This document shows, piece by piece, positions 1 to 10,549 of a stretch of 64,000 nucleotides of DNA. A model generated the notes under the pieces. The model saw only the letters and a list, made by a program, of their open reading frames with translations, was not told the DNA's origin and ran no database searches. The stretch is from Trichosporon coremiiforme (lineage: Eukaryota > Basidiomycota > Tremellomycetes > Trichosporonales > Trichosporonaceae). The position numbers and the translations under genes are program-made. The number at the start of each line of letters is the position of its first letter. Position 1 is the first letter of the stretch. The stretch spans positions 1,116,001-1,180,000 of the forward strand of contig BCJJ01000007.1 of assembly GCA_039545355.1 (NCBI GenBank). The letters run 5' to 3'.

Positions 1-1297
1 CTCCAGGCCTTCCTCGACGTCGGGCTCGCGGTCCGGGTCGGCGTTGCGCCTCCTCCTCGTCTCGGAGCCGCCGGATCCATGCGACCCAGACGAGTTGACT
101 AGATGGTGCAGACTAGATGTGAAGCCGACCACGGCATTGGTGCCATTCTTGACCACGTCCTTGGCAGTGAGGTGCTTCTTCGGCGCAGTGTGGCCGTTGA
201 TGACGTCGCGCCTGTGAGCCCTGCGCGCCGCCTTGCGCCGCTTTCGGAGCGCGCGCTCCATGATGTCCTCCACTTCGCCGATGCCCATGCCGGCGCCGAC
301 CCACCACCACCATCCGAGCCAGGTCTGCCACAGCACCGCAGCCCAGATCAGATGTTGCAGCCAGGGGATGCCCTCCTCCTTCACTGCCACAAAGGAGGAG
401 GCAGTGGTCACGACTGCGAGGCCCAAGGCGCCCGCACCGAAGACGGCTGTGCCTCCGTCTAGACGCCAGGCTCGGTTGCGGTTCACGAAGAAACCCCAGA
501 TGGCCAGAGACAGGCCAAAGATGAGCAGGAGAGTAGAGTTGAGGACGTTGCGGATCGCATCGCCCAGATCGCGGACTGGAATGTCCGTGTTACCAACCAT
601 GCGCGTGCCGGACAGTGTGCAGAAGTACAGACCGCTGGACGCCAGCGCCATAGGACCCAGGATGATTATGATCATGCGCGCCTCAACGCGGGACGGGTAC
701 AGCAGCGTCAGGAACTGGATGTGCGTGAGCTGTGAGCGTGTCAGCATCGTGTTCTCATACCCGGTGCTAAATGGGGGAGAGGGCTAAGAATAGCAAGCCC
801 GCAGCCCGTGGCGTTGGAGTCACACTTACATTCGCGAGCAGGTTGCAGATACACTGTAAGAGGAGCCAGGCCGCCTCCTCGCCGATGTTCCAGTCCTCCG
901 CGGGGATGGGAACAGCAACATAGTCGAGTGCGTACGGCCACGTGTTCGCCGTGTCGTAGTTGTGCTTGAGGACGACGCCGGTCTTGACGCACACGCTCAG
1001 GAGCACCGTGATAATACTGGCCAACTGGAGGCCGTAATTCAGTGGCGCGAGGGGGTAGTGGTACTGTGTCGTGACTGGGGTTAGCTATCACGAGGAAAAA
1101 GCGAGCTTACAGAGGAGACAGCAGAGGAGCACGACGAGGAGTGTCAAGGTGATACCTGTCACGAGCAGCTGCACGGGCAGACTGAACGCGAACGAAGGCT
1201 GATACACGAGATACGGATTCGCGAGACCCTCGGTCAGTGTCGGGTCGAGGTTGCCGTCGCTCATGGCCAGGGCCTGCAGGTGCCCGAGCCCGCTCAT
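1..1297 (-). CDS. Seven-span membrane protein, 3' end cut by window
   Basis: Three exons are visible (1111-1297, 830-1074, 1-729), joined at GTAAGC/CCCCAG and GTAAGT/CACAG junctions that keep the frame; at least 387 residues. The protein has about seven hydrophobic segments: near residues 33-62 (LPVQLLVTGITLTLLVVLL), 72-90, 115-140, 153-173, 195-215, 225-250 and 258-282 (a Trp-rich span, WWWW). A long basic tail follows (RKRRKAARRAHRR) and then a Ser/Gly/Arg-rich region that is still open at base 1. Seven spans with a cytoplasmic-looking basic tail recall receptor topology, but I recognise no receptor family motif. It looks like one of the conserved fungal membrane proteins of unknown function. 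The start is the first Met of the open exon, and a 443-base gap separates it from the divergent neighbour. Confidence 0.8.
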
Positions 1298-1740
1298 GAT
1301 GATGTTGTTGCGAAGTGTGAGATTATCGGGATGCTAGTCGGGGGACCGTGGTGCCGGGTTGACGCCGGTGCCGGCTCTGGCGATGCGATGTTTTGGTGTT
1401 GCGCTTGGATAGTTTTCGCACCCTTAGTCGGGACACATGGTGCGCGCTGTACTCGGGATGTGAGATGTAAATGTGATAGCCAAGAGAGATGTGCAAGTAC
1501 TCATCTCCGACCGACTCTTGGCGGCTCACGTCGGTCCGCGTGAGGGGCGGTGGCGGACTTAACACATGGATAGTATTTTGCTTCCGTCGCCACCGTAGCC
1601 GCTCTCTCTCAGGTCGTCAGGTGCTGGGATCGGAAGATGCTCGGATGAACGGCCCCTGGTCAGAGGGAAGACACAAGTGGAGGTTGGCCGAGCTCGGTGC
1701 TGCTCACTTCACACACTCCGTCGCCGGACTGCTCGAGAAC
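1298..1740. other. Divergent intergenic region
   Basis: This gap lies between two divergent genes and should hold both promoters. I see no strong TATA box and no further gene. A short in-frame extension upstream of 1741 exists but lacks coding character. Confidence 0.5.
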
Positions 1741-2586
1741 ATGTTCCAGCCCAGACATCCCCAGCCGTTTTCCCTCGCCGAGGCGGAGCAACTGGACGTT
1801 TCGACGATCGTTGCTGGTGAGTTAATTGCCGGGATCGCCTCACCACTCTCACGAGGGCTGAGCGACAATTGATCATCCGCTTTACAGCTGACAGGTTCGG
1901 TTCAGAGCTGACAAACCGCAGAGATCTCTCGGCTCCGCAACTCGATCTCCCATCTTGAAGAGTCTCAAAGCGAGCTGCTGTCCGCGCTTGAGGAAGAGGA
2001 GGACACCGACCTGCGCTCCGCGTGGCAGGAGAACCAGGGCACGATGTGAGTGAACAACGGCCCAACAGTTGCGGAAAGACCGTCAGCTGGCAACTCACTC
2101 CCTCGTCATCTCTAGCTGCAGCGTTATAGCTGTTCGGCTGTTCTATCTAACCCCCTCTGCTCCCCGTAATCGATCTCGATACAGCAGTCTAGCCTGGCGC
2201 AGCTGTCCTCACACTGCCTGCACTAGCCAGAACTCCTTATCTCTCCCACCTGTCCGTCGTCACCTGCGACATAAGCTGACCCCAGTGCCTCTCAGAACGA
2301 GCGGATAGCGATGTTGACCCACGTACTTGAGGGAAAGGTCGGCCGCGATGCTCTCGGGCACTACGGCATTACGCCGACCGGCTCTACGACGGCAAGCAGC
2401 GCTGCCCCGCCGACGCCTGCGTCGCCCAACCCGACCCCCGTAGCGCCAACGCCAACAACGGCGACTACGTCAGCCGACGCGAACGGCAGCAATGTTGAGA
2501 TGGCCAACGGAGCGAATGGAGCGAACGGCAATTCGGAGAACCGGCCGAACGGGGACACGAACGAGGACGAGGGTGTCTTCCTCTAG
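1741..2586 (+). CDS. Small coiled-coil protein, Tma17/ADC17-like
   Basis: Three exons (1741-1816, 1922-2045, 2286-2586) give 166 residues. The second acceptor is fixed by frame: only CCCAG at 2281-2285, just after a GCTGAC branch site, joins in phase. The first 80 residues form a helical region (EISRLRNSISHLEESQ... then ENQGTIASQNERIAML) that resembles yeast Tma17/ADC17, a stress-inducible proteasome base assembly chaperone, in both the N-I-HLE-S and QNERI-L patterns and in size. The C-terminal half is a low-complexity Thr/Pro/Ala/Asn tail ending in an acidic segment. The family call rests on remembered pattern, so it could simply be another small coiled-coil protein. The Met at 1741 is preferred because upstream in-frame Mets add Arg/Trp-rich residues with no helix. 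Confidence 0.6.
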
Positions 2587-2780
2587 CCGGGGAATCTCCT
2601 CTTTTGCAACGAGGGCCAGGAAACTGTCGAAGAAGAACGCGAAGACGCATAGAAAGGATACTTAAAACTTGATACATTACGTCAAGCATGTACGACTATA
2701 AGGATTACTCTATTTTGTTTTAACGATACAGGGGTGTTCGGATCGAACTCTATATATGCTCCGGGGAGACTTATTGGAGC

Positions 2781-5322
2781 TTACGCCTCAACACGGAGCT
2801 GGTGCGCGGCGAAGCGGCCAGCGCGCTTGACGGGGGACGCGCTCTGGGTGTTCTGCTCGCCCTGGGCGGTGCTAGTGGCGTCACCCGAGTTGCTGTCGTT
2901 CGAGTTCGAGTTGTCGTTCTCGTTGCCAGAGCCCTGAGTGTTCTGGTCGCCCTCGGCGCCAGTGTTCTCGCCCCCGCCAGAAGAGGAGGCGGAGGCGGCG
3001 GGAGGAGCAGAGGCAGAGGAGATGGCGGGGTCAGTCGAGGCCGAGCCAGTAGGGAGGGCCGAGGCGCCCGAGGTGGTCGAAGCGCCTGAGGCACCCGAAG
3101 CACCAGAGGCGGGAGGAGCGGTGCCCGAAGTGATGGCGGGGTCGGAGCTCGTCGAGCCAGCACCGGCAGCGGAGCCGGTGGGGGTCGCCGACTTACCAGC
3201 CGAAGCGCCGGTGTAGGTGCCAGAGCCGGGGCGGGAGTAGGGGTCCTCGTCGCCTCCAGTGGGGTTGACGTCGTGGTCGCCCTCATCGCCAGAGTCAGAG
3301 TTACCGCCAGAGCCGCCGCCGACAACGCCGGTTCCCGAGGAGCCAGAGTCGCTGCCGTCGCTGCCGTCCTCCTCCGAGCCCTCGGAGTCAGTCTCGTTTA
3401 GGTACTTCGAGCCTTGGCCGATGGGGACAGTGACGTTCTGAGGCGCCTTGGTGGTCCAGTTACCAGTCGTCTCGTTGAAGTACGTCACGTTGAAGCCGTA
3501 GGTGCTGTTGAAAGTGGTGGCGCTGATGCCCTCGGGGAGGGTACCGTTGGTGGTAGGCTGCCACTTCTCAGTCGCGTTCGCGCAGGTGGCGTTGAGCCAG
3601 CCGACGAGGGTCTGGTTGGTCGTCTTGTTCACGACAGTGTCGGCGAGGAAGGGCGAGGACTGCTCGATCAGGTCGAAGGCGGCGAAGATGCACTCCTGGC
3701 AGAGAGCCTCGGGAGGGATCTTGGACAGCTTCTGCTGAGCGGTCTGGTTGCCGCCAAGGAGGAGGATTTCGAGGTAAGGGAAGGTGAGGTTCGTGCCCAG
3801 GTAGGCGCTCAGCTCCTTGCCGAGCGAGGTCAGGCAGTAGCTCGAGTTGCCCGTCGAGTTGGCCGAGGTGGTCGAGTTTCCGAGAGTCGAGTTGCTCGGG
3901 GAGGTGCTGCCGCCGAGACCGCCGGCACCGGCACCGGTCGAGCCGGTGGACGAGGGGGTGGCAGCACCAGCAGTGGAGGAGACGCCGGCTGACTGAACGC
4001 CAGACTGGGACTGAGCGCCGGAGCCGGCACCGCCAACTACAGAAGAAGAGGAAGCACCGCCGACAGCGGACGAGGCACCCTGGGCGCCGTCGTTGTCGGC
4101 CGCAACTACAAACGCGCCACCAGTAGCACCAGAGGGAGTGGCACCGCTGGGCTGAGCGCCCTGCGAGTTCTGGTCGCCCTGGGCGCCAGAGTTGGAGCCG
4201 TCCTCCTCACCCGAGTTGCCGCCGTAGGGTCCCCAGTTGTTGTCACCCGAGTTTTCGGGGCTGTTGGGGTCATCCTGGGACTGAGAGGCGGACTGCTGGG
4301 TACCAGAGGCGGACGAAGTGGCAGAGCCGAAAGCGGAAGAAGCAGAAGAGGCGGAGGGTGAGGCGCTAGAACCGGTGCCAGCGCCAGCACCACCGAGAGC
4401 AGTGGAAGAGGGAACACCGCCGGCATTCTGCCACGTAGTATTGCTAGTGATGTTGGGGAGGGTGCCGTTGAAGGGCTCGGAGGTCTTCAGACAAGCAATT
4501 TCGCGAGCGAGGGGGTAGATCTCGAACCAATGCGCCACGTCTTCGGCAGTGATGTTGTGAGAGTCAAAGTCATCCGAGCAGTTGCCGAGGACCTGATCCA
4601 GGGCACCCGTGAGGGTCGCGTTCGAGCAGGGGGCGGACGAGCACGACTCCTCGAGCCATTGGTCGAGGTAGGGCAGCAGCGAAGAGTTCTGATTGACGGC
4701 TGTGTGTTAGCGCAGTCCCATTAAGGTTGCGTCGTCGGGAGTGGCGAATGTGGCGGTGGCGGAATGTAGTTGGGGGGGAGAGAGAGGGAGAGGAAGGTAA
4801 CTCACCAGCCCAGACGACACCGGTGTGCAGGCACTGTCCCTCGGCGGTCGCATTCGAGGTAAGCGTCTTGACGGTGTTCTGGCATCCAGTCGACAGGTTG
4901 AGGCTCTGCAGAAGGTAGTTCACCGCTGCAGTTCCGTTCAGGTACGGGTAGCCCGAGGCCGTGCTGTTGCCCGAGGTGGTGCCGTTGCCGACGCCTCCAA
5001 CGCCGGCACCGCCGGGAACAGTCGAGGCGGAGGGGGTGGCGCCGACACCAGGAGTGGAAGAGATGCCGCCAGCCGATGAAGCGGAGGGAGCGACGCCAGG
5101 GCCCCCGGCGCTGGAGGCGCTGGGAGTGGCAGAACTCTGTCCGGCACCGCCGACACCGGCGCCGCTGGCAGACTGCGAAGAAGCAGTGCCAGCGCCGCCG
5201 TTGCCCGCGGAGCTACCAGCAGGGGCGCCGCCGACGGGAGAAGCAGTGGCGGATCCGCTCGACTGAGCGTTCGCAACGCTCGCCACAAGGGCCGCGAAAA
5301 GAGTGCTGGTGAAAGCACGCAT
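2781..5322 (-). CDS. Large secreted Ser/Ala-rich glycoprotein with two-lobe Cys domain
   Basis: Two exons (4806-5322 and 2781-4699; GTGAGT donor, ACACAG acceptor) encode 811 residues. A signal peptide is clear (MRAFTSTLFAALVASVANAQ, cleavage expected after ANA). Next comes about 115 residues of Gly/Ser/Ala low complexity, then a Cys-bearing domain rich in N-x-S/T sites. That domain is interrupted after CLKTSEP by roughly 200 Ser/Ala/Gly/Gln residues and resumes at SSYCLTSLGKEL through CQECIFAAFDL to CANATEKW. The spacing of Cys, the YPLAR-CLK step and the CxxC pair resemble the fungal secreted DUF7729-type family (from memory). A second long Ser/Gly/Ala/Asp tail ends KRAGRFAAHQLRVEA, a possible Kex2 site. 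Motifs of the type GDQNSQG/GDQNTQG/GEQNTQS recur. There is no GPI-type hydrophobic end. Role unknown; wall-associated or secreted is inferred. Confidence 0.85.
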
Positions 5323-6328
5323 GGGGTGGGTCGTTCTGGAGAGTTGGGGGTGTTCCCTGTAGTGTGTGCGTCTAGAGCGTAGTGGTGAAGCTAAGTACGG
5401 AGAACAGTTCACGCTGAGCCATACAGTGATGGGAGGATGGGTATTCCGCGAAGGTCGCCAGCTTTCTTATAACATCATCTCTGGTGAAAACGTCCAGTCG
5501 CCCCCGGGGGGTTGAGTCGGGGAGGATCCTCCGGTGATGCAACTGCGCAGGCCCCAGATTGCCGGGGTACAAAGATAGAGAGGCGCGGCCGAACGTCACT
5601 GACACGCACTGCGCCTGCACCGCCCAATTGCGGGCAATTAACCTTCAGTCATGACCTGGTCATCGAGCACGCGAGGTTCGACGACGAGACGGTGAGTCAT
5701 CGTCGAAATCCCTGGAGCTTGCCCCCAGGGCCACTCCTGCGCCTGAAAGGACGATCAGGAGTACAACCCCGGCCTCAGCCGGCGGCACTCTCGGTGGTCT
5801 CCCCTGTTCCTCTCGGCACCCCTGTCGCTTGACCTCGGCACTCTGACATCGTGCCCAGCCCCAAGGCGGATGCATGATGGCATCGAACGCAGTGCTAAAG
5901 GCATACGGCAAAGAGCCGAAAAAACTGCGCTACTGGGCATGTGGGCATGATGTAAACCCACGTTCGGTATGTAGGGGGTGACGTCATTACGTCATCGCAG
6001 TGGGTGATCCTGGTACGTCCTCAACTTCTTTTGAACTTTGGGTCACCATATTTTCTGGACTTCGGTGGTGCTCGTATCACTGGGATCGCCGGGTCGGTAA
6101 GAAAACGTCGTCCCCGAGAGCTTGTTGCAAGGTGCTTATCGCCGCGGCCAGACTTGAGCAATCTGAATACACACATGCATGAATTTACGACTTGAACGAA
6201 AGCGTTGCACACACACGTATAGTTACATGGAATTGTGAGAGCTGTGTTATTGTTGTGACTGCGGGATGCGCCTGCGCCCCAGCAGCATCGACTGCGCAGA
6301 GCAGTGAGGCGCTGTTGATGCATTCGAC
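5323..6328. other. Upstream region of the secreted glycoprotein gene
   Basis: No supported gene. On the minus strand a TTATAA box lies at 5467-5472, about 145 bases before the start codon of the secreted protein. A CRE-type double element sits at 5979-5995. An exon-like reading with a GTGAGT donor at 5691 was tested and gave an Arg/Ser/Thr-rich peptide with no coding character. Confidence 0.5.
5979..5995. promoter_or_regulatory. Double CRE/ATF-type element
   Basis: The palindrome TGACGTCA (5979-5986) is directly followed by TTACGTCAT (5987-5995). TGACGTCA is the classical bZIP (CREB/ATF) site. It lies about 660 bases upstream of the secreted-protein gene and about 350 bases from the 3' end of the CFIm25 gene. 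A function for either neighbour is inference. Confidence 0.4.
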
Positions 6329-7535
6329 TCAGGTCTTGACATTGAACGAAAAGCTGGGGTTAGCTAATCACGGTCACCAACGCTCGGCGACTCGGCCCGC
6401 AGTCGACTTGATCAACTGCGTATGCCGGTACGATGAGCCGAGCCACAGAGGATTTGTTATCCCCGCACTGTCCCCTCGACTGTTGGGTCTTGGGTAGGCG
6501 AGAGGCTCGGGGAGGATCGCTGCCACGGTACTTACCGACTGAGAAGATGAGGGATGGCGCTGAGCTGGGGCCCGTAGCGCTGTGTGTTGTCGTAGAATTC
6601 GTGAATAGGAATTGCCAGGAGCTTCATGTTGAGCGGAACACCGAGCATCTCTGCAGGCACTGGTCAGGGATGGGCCGGTTTTGGCGGGGTACTCCACTAC
6701 TTACGCTCCGGAGCCATCGTGACGAGGAAGATCTTGCGACATTCCTTGGGCATCGACACGTGCGCGGGTTTGTAGGGGTACTCTTGTTTAGCGCATGATG
6801 CATGGCGATGTCACTCACGAAGAATCCATCGAAGTTGGGACGGTACCACTCAGCGAGGAGGGAACGGACAGTCCAGTTGGGCTGGTCAGAGCGCCATTGC
6901 TTGGTACCAGTTCCGAGGAACTCCTCGAGCAGGCGACTGATGCCTCCGACGTCATCTTCCGAGGGGTCGAGGTAGCCTCCAGGGCTTCGAGACGCGGTCA
7001 GTACCCTTGCACGGTGTATGATGTAAGGAGTAGACCTCACGATCGGAGGCCTTCCTCGGTGCTCATTGAATGTGCTTGCACTCTCTCCTTCCGTTAAGGC
7101 ACACTCACAGTTTAAAGAAATCATTCGCAATCTGGAACGTGAAGATGCACGGAACACCGTGATCCTGAACTCGTCAGCTCATGTTGCCTCCGTGTCAGGC
7201 TCCGTCGCTGGTGAGGATTGCCTCGAGGGGCGGCTGATAGGCTAATGAAAGAAAGTACTGAAGGAATTGAGAGCGTACATGGCACACGATCACTGCATCG
7301 ACAGAGCGACGCATGCCAGTCTCATCGTATTGATCCTGGAGACGGCGCATGCGCTCGGCGACGGACGAGTCTTCCTCGGGCTGGACAGAGGTGTTGCTGG
7401 GCCGTCAGTATAAGGAAGGAAGGCAGAGTGAGAGGGATCGTCGGCTGCTCACAGGAAGGTGTAGTTCTGGACCGGGTGGAGGTCGATTGGCTGAGGAGAA
7501 ACAGAGTCTGCGGGGTCCTTCAGTTCGACGGTCAT
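6329..7535 (-). CDS. NUDT21: CFIm25 / NUDT21, mRNA cleavage factor I 25 kDa subunit
   Basis: This is the small RNA-binding subunit of cleavage factor Im, which binds UGUA in pre-mRNA and helps choose poly(A) sites in the nucleus. The gene is split into at least six exons. Recognisable blocks in order are PIDLHPVQNYTFL, EEDSSVAERMRRLQDQY, GMRRSVDAVIVCH, FFKLPGGYLDPSEDDVGGI (the degenerate Nudix box that in this family has lost hydrolase activity), WYRPNFDGF-YPYKPAHVSMPKE, and LLAIPIHEFYDN-RYGPQLSAIPHLLSR. The last exon is only 25 bases (6329-6353) and completes the family's typical end as LLSRFSFNVKT, with intron 6354-6535 before it. Start at 7535 gives MTVELKDP. It is divergent from the aminopeptidase gene. 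Confidence 0.93.
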
Positions 7536-8124
7536 GGTAGCCGATGTTGACAAGGGTGTGGGTGGTGAGAATGGATGGATGTGACGATGATGACAGTGTA
7601 GTTGGACGCGGCTCACCATGTAGGATTCGAGCTAGTGAGGTGATGAGGGCGAGGAAGACACTTCGAGGAAGGCTTGAGCTGGGGCTGAGATGCCGTCTGG
7701 TGGCCTAGATCATCGCGGTCTCGCGGTAGGCCTAGGATCTAGGCTGCGCCCCAGTCGAAACAGCCCCTTGGCTTCACGTGCGGGCATCCTCCACCCTCCG
7801 GTTAGCTCGCTCTCGGACATACACAGCACTCTGCATCTTCATTTTTCTCATCGTGAGCTTATGATACTGAACCCAGAACACAATACCTGTATGCTGGACT
7901 CGCGGACGACGAAGGCTGCCAAAGCAGAGGTCTCGCAGCTCACAAGTGAATGGGCAAGGATGCCATCGCGTCATTTGCCACCCACATCCAAAATCAGGCG
8001 CGATTGCGGCCATATCCGACGGGAGCAGATAGGTACCTCATCCGGGAGTGACGCGCGACGCTCCGTCTGGTGGGGTCCCGTTAAGGCTGGCCGTCGATGC
8101 GTTGGATGTTGCCACTCATTCACC
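7536..8124. other. Divergent intergenic region with possible upstream exon
   Basis: The promoter region is shared by CFIm25 and the aminopeptidase. Around 7955-8036 an ATG-initiated stretch (MGKDAIASFATHIQNQARLR...) ending at a GTACCT donor could be an alternative first exon of the aminopeptidase (see findings). Nothing else is supported. Confidence 0.4.
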
Positions 8125-10549
8125 ATGTTCTGCCTTACCAGAGACAAGCCAATCCGCCTCCCAGACGACGATGCCGACGACCTGCTCGAGCAGGTGTACG
8201 AGGAGTCCGCGAGGGAGAAGTATACCCTCCCTCGCCGAGCCGAAGAGGACGAGATGCAGCAGCGTCTCGCCGATCTACGGAAGCAAGTAACGTCAGCCGG
8301 CCTCGACTGGTAGTGAGTACCAGCAGATGCACGAGCCACCCGCTGACACCAGTGTTGTCCCCAGTGAGGATGAGCATCAAAGCGAGGAGGTCGCCGACAG
8401 TGAGAAGCGCCGCGAGTACATCTCTGGGTGAGTGCGCACAGCTACTCAACGGGGCGCTTTCAAGCTGACCATGCGCAGCTTCTCGGGATCGGCGGGCACG
8501 GCTCTGATCCCATCATCCAAGCTGGATGCCAAAGCTCTTCTCTTCGTCGACTCTCGCTACTGGGTGCTGGCTGAGAAGGAGGTGCCCAAGAAGGGCTGGG
8601 AGGTCAAGCGTGTCGGCGCGTCTGGCGGTAGTGGACGCTCGGCGGTCGTCGGTGGTTGGGTTGACTATGTTGCAGAGGTTTGTGTCTGCGTCCATCCCAG
8701 CTAACGGTCGCAGGACCTCCCTGATGGATCCAAGGTCGGCATCGATCCCAAGCTCATCTCTAACAGTCAGTTGTTCCGTCGCTCTGCGAACTAACTCCCA
8801 GGCCTCGCGAACTCTGTGATCGCCCAGCTTGCCTCAAGCTCGACAACCCTTAAGGCCGTGAAGGAAAACCTAGTGGATAAGATCCATACTCCGCCTGCTC
8901 GCTCGACTGAACCATTGACGGAGTACCCCACTTCGCTTTCGGGAGAGTCGACCTCATCGAAGATAGCGCGCATGCGCAAGGTTCTCGGAGCTCGCGCTCG
9001 TTCCGACAATTGGGTCTACCTGCTCCCTTCGCTGCCGACGATTGCGTGGCTGCTGAACTATCGTTGCGTCGGTGACATCCCGTATCTCCCTGTTGCCTTC
9101 GCGTACGCCGCACTCACCCACGACGCATGCGTCATCTTCGTCGACAGTGAGAAGCTGGAGGATGAGGCGCTGAAGAAGGACTGGAAGCAGGCTGGTGTCG
9201 AGACCCGCGACTACGGCATCGACGAGGTCGAGAAGTTTGTTCAGTGCTACGTCAAGAAGAGTGGCGATGACGCCAAGTCGAAAATCCGCATTCTGGCTAG
9301 CGACGAAAGCAGCTGGGCGCTGATCAACGGCTGCAAGCCAGTGAGTTTAGTCGCTAATACCTCCAACTGACACCCAGGTGATCGTTCAGACTCTGCCGTG
9401 CCCCATTCAGGATGCCAAGTGTCTGAAGAACGAGACTGAGCTCGAGAACTTCCGCAACGCTTACCTGCGCGATGGTCGCGCCATGGTGCGCTGGTTCTCC
9501 TTCCTCGAGCAGAAACTCGTCAAGGAGGAGAAGAAGATCGGAGAGTGGACAGCTGCCGCAGTTCTCCTTCGATACCGCCGCCAAGAGGACATGTTCGCGT
9601 ACGTGTTCGTCAAGAAAAGCTGCTAATGACGAAGCGGTCTTGCGTACCCCGATATCTCCGCTACCGGTCCCAATGCTGGTGAGTTGACTGAAGACCACCA
9701 GAGCTGACAAGCAGCGCTCCCACACTACGCTCCCAGTCGCGGTAACGAGGATACGATTGATCTCGAGACGCCCTATGTCATGTAAGTCTGGGACTTCCGC
9801 GTGGAGCTGACATCAGCGACTCTGGTCCTCAGTACCTCGACGCCACCATCGACACGACACGCACCTGGTTCTTCGGCAAGCAGCCCGACGAGTACATGAA
9901 GCGTGCCTACACCCGCGTGCTGCAGGGCCACATCGCCGTCGCTACTGCGACCTTCCCTCTCGGCGCTGACGCCGGTGGTCTCGGCACCTTCTCGCGCAAA
10001 TTCCTCTGGGAGTGAGTCGGTCAAAGGTCCTCCAACTGACATCAGGGATGGCCTTGACTTTGGTCACGGTCTCGGACACGGTGTCGGCAACTACTCCTCT
10101 GTGCACGAATGTGAGCTGATCGGGCCCTACCGCATAGCTGACTCCAGTCCCGGTCGGATTCACGAAGGGCTTCTCCTTCAAGCCTGGCCATGTGACGAGC
10201 ATCGAGCCGGGCTTCTACCTCGAGGGCCGCTGGGGTATGCGCATCGAGTCCGTGTACATCTGCAAGGGCGTCGAGGTAAGCTGACTCTGTCCGACCCTCA
10301 GCTGACCCACAGACCAAGTACGAGTACAACGGGCCAAACTGGCTGTCGTTCGAGCCGGTCACGCGCGTTCCGATCTGCACAGACCTGATCGACTGGTCTC
10401 TGATGACGAAGGACGAGCAGCGCTGGGTGAACGCACACAACACGATGGTGCAGGAAGCGCTGTTGCCACTGCTGGAGGACGACCTGGACAAGGAGGCGCG
10501 CGAATGGCTGAAGCGCGTGTGCAAGCCCAAAATCATCTGGCCGTGGTAA
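8125..10549 (+). CDS. Xaa-Pro aminopeptidase (M24B, XPNPEP1-type)
   Basis: A cytosolic metallopeptidase that removes an N-terminal residue preceding proline. Twelve exons (8125-8312, 8353-8427, 8479-8677, 8714-8765, 8802-9340, 9378-9598, 9635-9678, 9715-9781, 9817-10011, 10046-10110, 10148-10275, 10313-10549) join in frame to 669 residues, the normal eukaryotic length. The N-terminal creatinase-like half includes YISGFSGSAGTA and LLFVDSRYW. The catalytic half carries all five dinuclear-metal ligands: two Asp in DSGPQYLDATIDTTRT, His in HGLGHGVG, and Glu in SIEPGFY and in GMRIESV. The intron after YVAE uses a poor donor (GTTTGT) but is required by frame. Start is uncertain: either Met 8125 (MFCLTRDKPIRL) or an upstream exon spliced at AG 8138-8139. 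Confidence 0.93.

Noticed and set aside
2771..3325. 184-codon Pro/Ala/Leu/Arg frame
   Set aside because: Out-of-frame reading of the low-complexity tail of the secreted glycoprotein.
5651..5850. Possible spliced gene using the GTGAGT at 5691
   Set aside because: Spliced product is a 50-residue Arg/Ser/Thr-rich peptide without any coding character.
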